Assembly: GCA_961205875.1 (NCBI GenBank)
Contig: OY540820.1
Span: forward strand, 2,542,001-2,606,000
DNA: 64,000 nucleotides
Source: Sialis fuliginosa
Lineage: Eukaryota > Arthropoda > Insecta > Megaloptera > Sialidae
Reading direction: 5' to 3'
Of this stretch, positions 34,130 to 49,100 are shown in pieces. Below the pieces are notes generated by a model. The model worked only from the letters and a program-made list of their open reading frames with translations, was not told where the DNA came from and made no database searches. The position numbers and the translations under genes were made by a program. Within the stretch, counting starts at the first letter, position 1. Each line of letters opens with the position of its first letter.

Positions 34130-37100
34130 GTTAGTTAAATGTTTTGTGTGTATTAATATACTAACATTTTATTAAAGGATCAATATAATCGAAACAATAT
34201 ACCATAATATCCGGTATTATAAAGGAGCACTTTCAAATGAGATATCAAACTTATATGATAGTTCTTTTGGAGTTTGTTGAAGACTTTGACAAGTTTCGCG
34301 CACGCGTTGTAGGTAAACACCAACGGTATTAAAACAGTGGTGATATTATGAAAATTATTTTGTACGGTGAAAGATGCCAAGTGTGTTACAATTAGTTGAA
34401 GTGTCACCGCTCTAAATTCCATAACTAATCCATAGAATCTAGTACATAATTAATACCCCATTTGAAAGTGCTTGCTAGCTAGCAAATTTTGCTAGCTTCT
34501 TTATAATACCGAACATAATACCATCTTTTGAAAGCTTTAATTAGTTTATTTGCTACGTACTAATGATGTAACCGAATATTTACACACTTTTAAACATTTG
34601 CATTCTCAGGAAAAAGTACGAATATTATAATATATATAATTATTAATTAATAGATAAATGGGACATATCAACAATTATTTTTTCTACTTAATTAGTAGCC
34701 TTTTTCTATTAAAGGGGTTACATCAATCGTCATTTCGGAAAATGAAATGAATAATAAAAATATCCGCCATGGGAGCCACGGAACTTTCTTATACGTAATC
34801 CTGACAGTGGACAGTGTACGTGATTTTTAATTTATTAAAACACATTTCTGACAAACTACTAAAAGATAAAATAAAAAGAATGGGACATAAAGTATAGCTA
34901 ATATTATTCTCTACATTATGTATTAAATGAATTTTTTAATGTTTTAACCGAAAATGGATGTTTACTCTTGTCAATTTTTGAATTTTCGAATTATTTTTAA
35001 AGTAAAAAAAATGTTTTAGTTAAAAAATTTATGTGTTATTATCTATAATTTATTCCCCGTACATTTTTTTCCAACATTTATGATTTAGTCAGAAAGATTT
35101 TTTTTAATAATTATTTAGAATCACCCGAATTATTCACTCTCAGTATTACGTATAAGAAAGTCCCATGGTACCTATAGCAAATACGCACACTGTTCAATCT
35201 CTGGTATACACTCATGGCAGATATTTCTTCTCTGTTATATTTTTTCGAAAAAATGAATAGAACATAAATTATTGATAATAACATTACCTGCAATTTTTAA
35301 CTTGACCATTTCCTCTAATTCACACTTTTTCAAAATATTTCGAAAAATTCAAAAATCGATGTAAATAAATATCCGGATCCGGTTGAAAGATCGTTTTGAA
35401 AAATAGGACATTTTCTTCCCAGACAAAAATTAATCTTAAATATAAAATTTCACACTTCTACGATTTGTCGTATTTGAGTTATAGCGCTTACAGTCAGACC
35501 GACAGACACACATACATCATGGCGAAAATAGAATGGATTAAGGGGAGGTCAAAATTGATAATTTCATCAAAATTCGGATTTCAAAAAAAAAAATCGGCTT
35601 CACTATACTTACTTATAATATTGAGAATTTAAGAAAATGACCATTTTAGATTTTATTTTGTTTTGTTTTCTTCGAGGTTTTAGGTCATTAAAACAGTTAT
35701 ACGTGTTATAACATTATTTATTTAAACGTTTCGTCATTTTAGACTTCCTCAGTAAATAAAAAAAAAAAAAAAAAACAATCTACTTTTAGAAAACAATCAT
35801 ACATTATTGTACCACAATCAGAGATTTTCAGCATTTCTCATGTAGTTCATTATGTTGTTTTATAATATTGTATATTTCATATATGTACATATATGGTATA
35901 AGAATGTAAAAAGCAATCACATGAAAGGAGGGTTTGTTGTACATGTCTTATGTGCTCCACCGCGGAAAACAGAACTTCCATGGATCAATATCCAAATAAA
36001 AAAAATTTTCGTTATTTACAGTTTTCCCATCAAAGTACACACGATTATTAAGAAAAAATGTCAAAAATTAGTTAATACTCGTACGTTACGTGTAAGGCCT
36101 TAATAGAAAATAGTTAACAGTTCCTTAACATAACTACCCATAAATATCGGCAGTTTACATACGAGTTAACATGTTCATATCTCTCAATAAATTTAAAATC
36201 AAAGTTGTGAATTTTATATCTATTATCCTCTAATAATTCAAGATCTGATGACATATTATTCTGCCCCCATCTGAGCACTAGACAGACTTACGGAAAACGT
36301 TTATTCATGTGTACATCATGGGAAAAATAGTTCCAACCCCCACATCCGGGGATAAATGGGTTTAATTCCTTAGTGAACATGTAAATAAATAGTGTATTTT
36401 TGCCCCATGTGAACATTAATAAAATACCTCAGGGAGTTAGTTTATTAAAAGTTCGATAGTGAAAGCACAATGAGCCTGAATGGGCAGACGCGTAGGGTGG
36501 GATTAAGGGGTAGGCAGACGCACTCAAACATGCTTTTTTTTTTAAACTGCCCCATTTGAGCATTGATGAATTTTTGAATATGAAATTAGAAATTTACAAA
36601 ATTATTAGTTCTGTTTAATTTTTTTACTACACAGACAAGAAGTACATACCTATATAATCAAAAAATAATAAATACAAATTTCAGTTCCTACTTTTTTAAA
36701 CATTTTGATTTTTTTTTAGATTTTCATATTAAAGAAACTTTTCCTTACCACGTTAGTTGGGAGTCAAAAACATTTTTTCAAAAAACTAATGTGTTAGTAA
36801 AAAAAATACAAAACACTCCAGATTCATCTAGATTCTAGAGATCAAAAATTACCATTCATCAAAAATTTAGCAATGCTCAAATGGGACAATTTTCATATAA
36901 AAAATTGCATGTTTTAAGCTCGTCTCTCCATCCCCATTCTACGCGTCTGACTTTGTTTTCCGATCATCTACAGATCAAAAACTGCAACCATCAAAATTTC
37001 ATCAATTCTCAATCTAGTTTTCAAAAAAATATTGCATGTTTGAGTACGTCTACCTACCCCTTATCTCCACCCTATGCGTCTGCCCATTCACTATCTAACT

Positions 37101-40100
37101 TTTCATAAACTAACTCCCTGAGGTGATTTTATTTGTTACATGGGGCAAAAATTAACTTTTTCCTTACATGTTCACTAAGGAATTAAATCCTTTTATCTCC
37201 AGGTGTGGGGGTTGGAATTATTTTTTCCCATGATGTACAACACATGAATTAACGTTTTCCGTAAGCCTGTCTAATGCTGAGATGGGACAGAAAAATATGT
37301 CATTAGCTCTTGAATTATAACTCTAGTTAATTGTACTAAACTGTATTTATTTATTTGTTTGTTTAACTTTTGATGTATGTGACGTTTTGCTAAATATAAT
37401 TAGTCGTTGTGTAAATAAATCATTATAATAATAATTATAATATCATATAATTGCATTACAATATAATATTATTTCCTGTAAAACTATGTTTCATTGTACT
37501 AATTTTTGTAATAACAATAATTATAAGTTAAGATCAATATTAAAATAAATAAAATCTTTTTTTTAGGACATATCCGGTATTATACAAATAAAATCTACAT
37601 TTTCATCGGGTATTATTAAGCGTGCATGATTTTATATACAAAAAAATTGCATCATTTTGTATATTTTTTTGCTACCAAAAAATGTTCTAAACAAAATTAT
37701 AATAATTTTGACCCCCCTATATTGAGTCATAAATAGAGATTGGAAAAATAGTTTTTCAACTATTGCGAAAAATGTAACTATTGTAATTTTTATTACATAT
37801 CTCCATCGATTTCAGAAAACTGGTTTGATTGAACCCAATTTGAAATCAACTATTTGCAACTATTTTACCTTTCTAACTATTTTTAAACTATTTGCTTTTT
37901 GTTTTATCCAAGGTTAAAAATTTTGTAGTTTTATATATTTTTAGAAATACATTTTGTCTATTATACAGATATTTTTATAGATACTTATGTTGTGTTTATA
38001 CATATTTATTTATTTTTCCTTTTTGTTTTGAGCTTCTAAAATCTATCTAGAATCGACCATAACATGTTTTCCTCGAAAATTTCAGATTTGACACTTTTTA
38101 CTAATACGTTAATTTCAATAATTATTGATTAAATCGAAAAAAAATTTAGTATTGTAAAAAATATTTGTAACTATTTCACAAATATTTTGATTAAAAAAAA
38201 CTATTTGCCAACTATTTTACAGAAAAAAAATTAACTATATAGTAACTATTTCATTTAAAATAACATCTATTTTTCCAATCTCTAGTCATAAAAAACGCCC
38301 ATCGATATTCGAAAGCTCGACCCTTAAGTTACAATCTAAGCTCCCACACAATTTTTTGCCCTGGCTCTGACCCTTTAGACACTCTTGTACGTTCAAGTGT
38401 TTAAAGTTATAAAAGATATTAAATTAGAATGTATATCATCATAAGTTTTATTGTTTAAAAGAGAACTCTAGTATGAAGAAGTTTTTCAGAAGAACCGATA
38501 AAGGGTGATTTATGAACATATTGAAATTTTTCATCCGACAATTTGCTGACAAAAACTTAATAACATCTTCTTCCTCGAGCGAGCACAATTTCGATCGCTT
38601 CTAACGTTGATTAATAGAGACAGATGAATCGATTAAGCCTCATGCAACATAATTTGTATAAATTTCACCTTCTTAGCAAAATTAGTTTCAACAGAACCTA
38701 TAGAAAATATTATATCATTTCTAGGGCTGCACACGAGACGAGAATCAGGTGAATCTCGTCTTGGTCTCGTATTTTACAAGCGAAAGTCTTGTGTCGTGAA
38801 AAATCTTAATCTCGTGTTAATTACTTTTATTAAAAAAAAATTTGTCGTGAATAAGGTCTAATATTGGGTGAATATTTCAGATATTTGATGTAATGCGCAG
38901 AGATCAGTTAGTGCGCTAGCGTAATTTTATAATCCGTATATCTCGACACTCAGAGCAAATACCACGCGAGTTTTGGTCTTAAATTATAGATCTCGATTAG
39001 ATCTACGAGGTATAAGTACAAACTAAAACATTTAACTAGTTTTTTGAGTGAAAAACTTCATAATTTAAAAAAATAACAAAAAAAAAAAAATTTTGTATTT
39101 CCACGTTTGCGTTTGGAAATATTAATAATTGAGTTGAAATAAAAATAACAGTATGTAAGAATACATTCTACTTGCAGTAACGTTTTTAATATTTTGAATA
39201 AAGTTTATTAAATTTGTGGCGATGCAGAATTCACCACATATATTATTATATTAATACTTGTGCACTATAGTTGCTAATTATAACACATATATTGTCTAAT
39301 TTTCGACTCCGTGAAACTAAGTATGCGAGAGTGTGATTGTTCAGTGACGTATGGCAAGTCAGACATGCGCTGTAACCCCCTTTCTACTCAGAAGTTGTGT
39401 GCGGGTCGGAGGCGACCATGTGAGCAGTGCTGCCAGAACGTACTTTTTAGTACGGTTTTCGTACTTTTCATGACCCGACCGTACCAAAATCGTACCTCAG
39501 CTCTGATCGTACCTTTTTCCCCAAAAAGATTTTTACAAGTTTTTATTCAGCTTCACTACGTAAAAAAATAATAAAATGTTTATTATGAATAACACCAATA
39601 AAAATTAGAGTAAAAACAAAACGTACCTTAATTTTTTCATCTATATCTACTTTTCAGTGTTTTTTTAATGAAACATAAAGGGCGTTCCGAGGGGCGTCGA
39701 TTAATTACTTGAGAATTGATGTCTTTTAATACAAAATAAAATAAAGAATATAATTAAATAAAAAATAATAATTCAAATACATTTCTAACAATTTTAACAT
39801 TTGTAATATCAGGGGTTGAAACCGTACCTTTTTGTCAAATTTCGTACCATTTTAGTAAGCCTATCGTACTTTTTAGGGAGTTCATACTAGCAACACTGCA
39901 TGTTAGGCAGACGGTAGTCGACTCTGGTAGGGTGTACGTCGTTCACCGTGGTACCTGCCACCGCCTCAACACGTGGCACCAAAAAACGTACGAAATCAAC
40001 AAGTTAACTTTTTTTATTACATTCGTTTAATACTTCGTCTAAGAAGTCTAATTAATCGGGTATTTGTTATTTATAACTGTGACGAAGTCAAGAAAATACA

Positions 40101-43100
40101 ATAAAATCAGAAGAGTGCATATGTGACGTCACCCCGGGGTACTACGTTCTAGTAAGTCGTCTTTTAATAATTATATCAGCGAGTACACATTCGAAATCCA
40201 ACGGTTCAAGAAATTATTTTCAAATGACGGCCTTGAAAAATACCTGTAACCTCGGGTGCGCATATATCAGCAAGATTTATACCAGAAACAAGCCACAAAT
40301 TGCTAATCCACGACGAGCTAGATATTTTTATCAAGTTTTTTTTTTATTAAATTATTCTATATAATTTAATTTTTCCTGTGTGCGGCACAAATCCGCCACA
40401 AATTGAATAGAAAAAAATAAAAAGTCAATTTCATATTTCCACGATTTCGCTTGTAAATATTAATTGATTTGTTTTTATGTTCGTACAAATTATAAGAAAT
40501 AACTATATTATACAATACTAGTATATTTCTTTATTTAGACTAATTGTAAGTTTACGGCAACATTTTATGTCCATTTTACAAATATTCGAACGTTTCTGTG
40601 TAACAAAAAAAATTAAAAACATATGTATCAATCCTTGAGTCTGAGTTTTATTTAACCCCATGTTAAAAACACATAAATTAATTGTTTATGCAACCCTTTT
40701 ATTTGAATAATAATAGACCATTGAAACTCTATATAAAACATAAATAACAATTTAACAAAATACAAATTCAATACAACACATTTTCATTTATAATTTTTGT
40801 TTACAAATTTAACGATGACCAGTAAATTCAACGATGCCATTTAAATTCTAGTTGACAGTGCATAACTGGGTAGTTTTTATACACGACCCTAGTATTAATT
40901 ATTGCATAATCAAAAAGCATTAGTAACCACAAAATAACGAGTGAAAAACTATAAAAAAAGGGTTGCACTGTACACAAAAATTCAAAAATCTTGGCTAAAC
41001 GTTAAATGTTACTAATATCTTGGTATTATAAAGAATTTGTTCTAGAGCAAAAGGTAAGCTAACGCTATATGCGAGGTATTAAATATAAATGACAACCCGC
41101 TGAGATGGTATGGTTTATAAGTAGAAATCAGCGTTCTACAATAAAATGAATAGAATTTACAGAATAAAATTAATACAATTTATATATTTCTTGTCTGTGT
41201 AATAAAAAAAAATTAAACAGAACTCTTCGGAATTTGAACTCGGGACATTGGGATTTTGAGTTTTGTAAATTTTTAAATTTCATATCCAAAAATTCATCAA
41301 TACTCAAATTGTTTAGTTTTCAAAAAAATATTACATATTTGAGTGCGTCTGACTACCCCTTATCTCCACCCTATGCGTCTATCCATTACATTTTCACTAT
41401 TTAACTTTTCATAAACTAAGTCCCTGAGGTAATTTTATTAGTGCTTACATGGGAAAAAATACACTTTTTCCTTACATGTTCACTAAGGAATTAAATCCCT
41501 TTATCCCCGGGGGTGGGGGTTGGAACTATTTGTTCCCATGATGTACAACACATGAATAAATGTTTTCCGTAAGTCTGCCTAGTGCTCAGATGGGGCAGAC
41601 AAATATGTAATTAGCTCTTGAACTATACTACTAAACAGTATTTATTTGTTTGTTTAACTATTGATGTATGTGACGTTTTGCTAACTATAATTATTCGTTG
41701 TGTAAATCATTATAATAATAATTATAATCACATAAGGAGGCTTCCACTAATTCAGCAATTGGAGGGTGAACGCGATACCATATATCACTTAGATATACGA
41801 TATCGCGAAATTTATTTTAGATCTTTTATTTATACACATATAATGTTCAATATTTAACGGGTTAGGCAGCGTATTGCAAAATAGAGCGCTGGCGACAAAC
41901 TTTTTTCCAACTTGATTTACTATTATCTTTACTACTTATTCCTTATGTTACCTAACGTAACCAAATATATACCAAAGCCTGGCCAAATATATAAATTTAA
42001 AAAAAGGATAGATAAAACCACGAAAAATTAAATTGTAAAATTTTAATTTGAGAATAGCATTTAAGGATGTATGGGATGTATGTATTTCAAAATGCTACCG
42101 AATACATGAAAATTGGTTGGAATGTTCCCATTAGCATTCTAATGCAATAGACAAAAAATTAAATTGATTCATTAAACCGTTTAGGAAATATATTGATTTA
42201 AATTTAACATGTGTTCTTATGGGAAACTAATATTTTTCGGCATTTTTAGGTAAAACACATTGATATAAAACTACCGATTTTCTAATTTTTGGAGGGAGTA
42301 TAGTATTTGATTAGTTGAACATTTGTGCAAAATATCATATGTATTCAGTAGTTGAATGTTTGGGGGATGTCAGGCCTAGTGACTGTGTGGGTGACTATAT
42401 CATAGGTTCGACTACAGTTTTAAATATTTCGATAAGGCAATTGACCAATAATCACCTTTAGGGGTGATTTTCGGGTTTCGTGCCCATTAAGACTTTTGAT
42501 CAGCTTGTTGAGAACTATAAATTTGCAAAGTTTCAAAAAAATTGGCCGGAATTCATTTACCATAAGGATTGTGCGGGGTCATTTTAAGCTTTAAAATTAA
42601 TTTAATTTTTACAATTTCACGTGTAAGATTCTTGACTAGACAAGACTTTCGTCTCGTTTCATCTAGTGTGCAGACCCAATTTGACATCCAATCTGCAGGG
42701 GTGATTATACTCGTATAATATATAAAACACTACTTACTATAACAGTACCCAATATCCCCCTACTCTACCTTCCTACAAATCGGCCCTGCAGATTTTTTCT
42801 ATGAATATTATATCCCTTAATCAGTGTATTTACAGAACAAGTCAGTTACAGAAAGATATTTAAAGCAACAAAAAAGATATGCACGGCTTCTGAAAATGAT
42901 CATTGAAGTGACAAGTTCGTAAAGTTTTTAATAAAAGTCGTATATTACAGGACTTGGAGAGAAAAAGTTCCGGGGGTATTGAAGTTTGCATATTGAATAG
43001 TTACTATCGGTTTCGGAACTTTGGTGATAAATTCTGCACAAAACTATTTCCGTGAATGCAAAGAAAAGATCGGCAATTATTGTTTCCCAAATGGCGCATC

Positions 43101-46100
43101 CATTTTTTTCCTCTTGGACAGTTATATTGGTTTATGTGTGCATCTAGTCAACCTTTTCTACCTTAACTTTCATATAACTTTTAATGGTGTTTGAAATTGA
43201 TACGTCTTCGATTTCTTTTATATTGAATAAAATCTATAAACTATACAGTAGACGTTTGATACTGTGAAGGTTCACGGTATCCAACGTCAGACACGGTACC
43301 TTCCATACTGCGAACTCCCACTCCTCAAAGCCCCTATATGTATATTTGCACAGCTGTTATTTATAACACGAGGGACGTCTCAAAAGTAAGTTACACTATT
43401 TTTCTTTAAAATAAATAAAAGTAAAAAAAATTTCAAAAAGTATATTTCGAAAATAGTCCAGGCTGTGGAGTGTGTGGAAGCTAAAATAGATTATTTTTGC
43501 GTACAGTTTTAATACTTACAGGATATATTACAAAAGTGGTGTAGAATAATACCCTAATTTTGCTCCGATTTTGGTTGTCGAGATAAGCGGTAAAAGATAC
43601 AAAAATAAGCTTCTTTTTATGTAGGCAGAGTTAATTAATTGTATAAACAATCAATTTTTATAAAAATTGTGTAGTGTGTAGTTTACATTTAATAACTCAA
43701 AAACTACTGAACGGATTTTAATGCAGTTTTCACCAATAGATAAATAATTATTCAGAGCAGGTTCTTGGCTATTATTTTTTTTATTTTTCTGGTTCTATGA
43801 AACAATTGAATTAGATTAAAATAAAAAAACTCAACAATAAGATTTTAGTGTTACCATTTGACAAAGAATTGGCAAATTTTACTTTTTTATGGTGGGAATC
43901 GATTATATTAGTCTTTGAGAACACATACAAACAACCGTACAAAAATAAAGGTTTTACAAAAAACTTTTATTGTTAATCAAAGACAAGCATGATTCCATTT
44001 TTAACAATTTAATAAAACAAAAACAGTTGAAGATATCAGGTCCTAATTTTCAGTGAATGTTCTGTACCACAGTATGTTTATTTTCCAGGGGTATCAAATT
44101 AAAAAACTTAAAACTTTATTAGTCATTACAGCTTAAAAAAAGTGTGTGTTCAGCCATTTTAATCAGCGTAGCGGGTAAACAAATTATTTTTTAAATTTTT
44201 TTCAAAAGGTTGTAGGGAATTTTGTAGCGTTTATCTTTTATTCGAAACTTTTTTTTGTATAATACTTATTAGACCGCTAAATAGCGCAAAAATCATAAAA
44301 TCTGAAGAATTTTGCAATTGAACCATGTCGCGGACAACCAAAATCGGAGCAAACTTAGGGCATTATTCTACACTACTTTTGTAACATATCCAGTAAGTAT
44401 TAAAACTGTACGCATCCTATTTTAGGTACTTTTTAGCCTAGCCAGCCTGAACTTAAAGTATATATTAAACTTATTTTTCTTGTTGTTCAATACATTTTTG
44501 GTACCGTGGTAAAAGTTTTTTCAATCCAGTGTCATACCATTCTGCTACCATACTGGTTAGCCATCTTTCAACTTCTTGTTTCATATTGTCATCGTTTGTG
44601 AAGCGTCTTCCCCCAAGATGCTTCAGCTGCGGAAACATGTGGAAAAACCCCATCGAAACTCCTCAAGCAGGTCTTGAGTCAGACGAGCAGCGTGCAGGCG
44701 AGTGTTGTCGTGGATCAAAAAACTGTTTTTGTCAACTTTCTAAATAATTAGACTAAGTTACATATATGATAATTGAATTAAGGCAGACATGTATCAAAAA
44801 AAAATTACATTGATATTTTCTAATAATAATATCGACTTGACACGAAATCTTTTAAACTAATTTTGATGGAACTTTCACAGTTCAAAAGTCTAAAGCTCTA
44901 CAATTAGTTTAGGTTACATAATAACTAAGCAAGGGAGGCCTGTATTAAGAAAAAAATTCATTTATCGTATTTTTTTATTGAGTAAATAGAACATAGGCAT
45001 ACAAAAAATGCGAGTGGGCTCGCAAAAATCACATACACTCATACCTTTTATTGAGAAAGCCGGTCCTGGACAATATTAGATCTATATTTCGATACATTAC
45101 AAGAAATTGCATAAAATAGAGATATAATATTTATTGCCCAATTAAAATATCGGCCAATTTACGGGACTTTCTCAATATCGGTTTTCTTCGATATAAATTA
45201 TAATAATATCGTAGCATTCAAAAATGTATAACGTTATAACGAGCTGTAATGGTCCTACACGCGCTAAAGCATGTACATTCATAGACGGTACGTGGGTGTT
45301 GTATACTCTACATATGTATCCATATGTAAAGGCGGTTTTCCACCGAAGCAACAAAATAAATAATAATTCATTTAAATAATCCCCAGCATCGCCACCATTA
45401 GCTAGTTTTATTTTTCTATACTCAACGTTTACATCTGCTAAATAAATTAAATAATTTTAATTAACATCGATTATTTATTCAGATAAACTGACTGCCTCTG
45501 GTTAACCATTTAATTTTTATACAATTTTATTTAAAAATATTTATTTGCATTTTTCTACTATTTTTTTCGTATATTTTTAGATTTTTAACAATTTCGACTA
45601 AATTTTTCTGCTATAAACATCAAAATATTCAAAGTAAATAGGGATTTAAAACAACAAATTACGATTTTTTTAAGCAAATGGAGATGAATCTTTGTAAGGG
45701 AATATTTTAGTACAAACGCTGTGGTAACCTATTTTATAGAAAATTGAATGCTCCACAAAAAAGATTCTATACAATTTTCACATAACATCTGTCTTTCTTG
45801 AGATATCTTCAAAAAATAAGTATTTTGAGATGTCGCCCATCCCACTAGGGAGTCGTAATAAATGAATTATTCTTTATATATCAAATCTAATGAATGACTT
45901 TTGTGGATCAGACTTTTTCCTTCAATTTGCTTTTTTTGTATCGCTGTAAGACCAAAGCAAAAACCACCCTTTAAACTTTGAACACCTATAACTAAGCAAC
46001 AAATGGTTGTAAAAAATTCCAAAGAAAAATTTAGAAAGCTGAATATCCTTTCTTCATTTACTCGGTCAAAATCGGAATAGGACATCTCGCAAGTTCACGT

Positions 46101-49100
46101 TATCGTGGTGGTTGTGCATTTGATTTAATATAAAGTATATTAAATATTACTTATGGTCATTATAGGAGAGGGGCAGAGGTTACCGCATTAGTTCTACTAA
46201 AATGTCCCTAAGTTACTTCTGGCATTAAAGGGGATGCAGGGGAGCAGAACCCTTCGCATTAGATCTAACATAATTCAAATATTGCTACTGGGGTCGTTAA
46301 ATGAGAGGCAAAAATGCGAGAGACCACCGCATTTATAAGTTCTAATAAAATGTCCCTAAGTAACTACTTATGTTACATTATAGGGAGTGCAGGAGGGACG
46401 GAGTTCTCCGCATTAGATCTAATATATTTCTCATGTAGTGGGAGGCAAAAGGGTAGAGCCCACCGCACTAGATTTAATAAAATGTTTCTAGGTAACTACT
46501 GTGGTTAAAGGGATAAGGGGTGGACCCCCCCCAAAAAAATTGACAATACAATATATAGAATGTTAAATAATTATAGGCTTGTGTTTAAATGCACTTTTTT
46601 TTAATCATTGCCACTTTTTTAATCGTTTTCATTAATAAAAAATATACTCTGCACGAAAAATAAATTATTCAACATAAAACAAATGAAAATACTGAACTTA
46701 AAACAAATAAAAATTAATACTTTGCACTAAAAATTAAAAATTTTCACTGATAACATATTTTTGATGTATTTATTGTGATTTTTGTGTTTTTCTATATTTT
46801 AATCTAACTAAAATTAACCAACCTCCTTTCGCCCCAATAGATTGCCCTATCCAAGGACAATTAGTGGGACTTACATACACCGGCCCATCTTCAAAACGAT
46901 TTAATATTCGCCTTATGCATATTTAGTGACCTATCACCCAGAAATATATAAAAGGAAATTTAGGTACTTTTTCCCTTTATACAGACAGTTTTTAGAGTGC
47001 GTTCATAATGAAAGGAACAAATTCGTTTAAAATTCAGGTAATTATTTTGTGCAAAAACGCTCGGACATGTCGATTAGTATTTTTAATTGCGGATTTTTTG
47101 ACATAAGAAAATTGTATACAGGGTGTCTCAAAAAGAATATATACAGTCATCATTGATTTTTTCAAATGGAACACCCTATATATTATGCCATTTTTGAATT
47201 GTACGGTGTATTCTGAACACTTTTTGTACAACATACTATATCTCTAAAATCAGCGGTTTTCGGAATAATGACGTTTGAAAATTGACATTTTGAAATACAC
47301 ACAAGTCATTTTTATTTAAAATGTTTAAATTGAAAAAATACTCCTTGAACATTTTTTTAAAAGCCAACAAAAACATCCTGGTATAAAATATTTTTTTAAC
47401 TCATAATTATATACAAAGTAGAGATTGACAGAACATGTGCACAAAGCTATTATCAGTATTTTGGTTTAGTTTTGTTTCTGTTTCTTATAACAAAACAGTA
47501 TGTTTGTTTGGTGGAAAAGCGGCTTTATATTATGTATAACCAGTTAGGTAGGCATATGTGGTGTATAGGTGTAGGCAGAGGAAGGCACATATTCATACTT
47601 GCCATTTCATACATCGGTGTCTTCATCTCAAAGTACAAGAATTTAATATGTATCTCAAGTATATTATCTTAATTATTGAGACTTAATTAGAAACTGTGTT
47701 TGAAATTAACAAAGAGACATAATTACAAATTTAGACGGCATATGTTGTACTAGAGTTTAACTATGCGGGAGGGAGGGGGGGAGTTTTAATGTTGTAAGTG
47801 ATTATTAAATGTTTTGACATAATTGAAAAAGTCAGTAAAATGTATATAAGAGCCCACAGAGGAGGGCAATTGGGTCATTTCTTCCCCCCTCTGCGATCGA
47901 ATAAATTAATGCATTAAAGTGGAAAAAATGTCAATAAAAGTTTATTGATGTAATTATTTGTTTACAAGCTTTTCCTTCTTTTGGAAATTTTTTTGTAGAC
48001 GCTCCTGAAATGAGAGTTCCGACTAGAGGTGGTCAAATTCGAATGGTTATTCGAGTAGAATTTTAAATTCTTATTATTTTAGCCAATTTTCGATACATAT
48101 ACATGATAGTTCAATAGTGCGTCCGGCTTTCCTAGCGCACTTCCCGTAGGAGAAGAAAAAATTTGGTACATAATATTTTTGGTCTGAAAAGATCAACGTC
48201 GTAATATTATTTTCAACAATACAGGATGTCCCATTTTTGCGCTATAACAAAAACTACGGGAAGTGCGCTAGGAAAGCCGGACGTACTATTGAACTATCCT
48301 GTATATTATAAATGCAAAAGTAACTCTGTATGTATGTTTGTTACCTTTTCACGGCTAAACCGCTGAACCGATCTTGATGAAATTAGTCTGGAGATAGCTT
48401 GCATCCTGAGGAAGGACATAGGCTACTTTGTATCCTAATTAGATAAAAAAAAATACAAATTCCACGCGGACGAAGTCGCGAGTAACAGCTAGGTACAATA
48501 AGGTTTATAACAGTGGCGTAGTAAGAAAAAATTTCGGGGGGGGGGGTAAGCTTGGGGCTCCAAAATATGCGAAATTATTATTATAATTTCTAATCGAATG
48601 GCCTAAAAAAAAAAAAGTTCACGCAATTGAAAGTTAATTAATAAGTAGTTATTGAAGACCTTTTTTTTTTTTTTAGTTATATAGCATAAAAAAGAAAAGT
48701 CATTCAATTCAAAATTATTATAATTATTTCGCATATTTTAAGAACATTGAATACTTCGGGGGAGGGGGGGGGTTATAATCACAAAATAGGTCAATCAATT
48801 CAAAATTGTAATAATAATTTCATATATTTTAAGAACATTGAATATTTCGGAGGGGGTTTCAACCCCAAACCCCCCCCCCCCGTTCCTATGCCACTGGTTT
48901 ATAATATACTCATGGATAAAAATTAAAGGAACACTAAATTTTTTGCAACAAATTGGTTATTTTCAAAGTAGTGCCAGTCGGTCAAATATAATCGTTTTCT
49001 TTTACTTATAAAGGGTAAAAATTTAATCTACTGTAAATATTCCTCAACTAGTTATTGATCCTTAGTATAAAAATGAATCGAAATAAACTGCCCTGGTCGG

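Noticed and set aside
36881-37108. 75-codon serine-rich + frame
   Set aside because: It lies in one arm of foldback C and has no domain; the matching arm and third copy do not keep the frame.
38724-42685. Possible 4-kb element bounded by GGGCTGCACACGAGACG and its rough complement
   Set aside because: Similarity is limited to the ends, no target duplication was found, and no transposase lies between.
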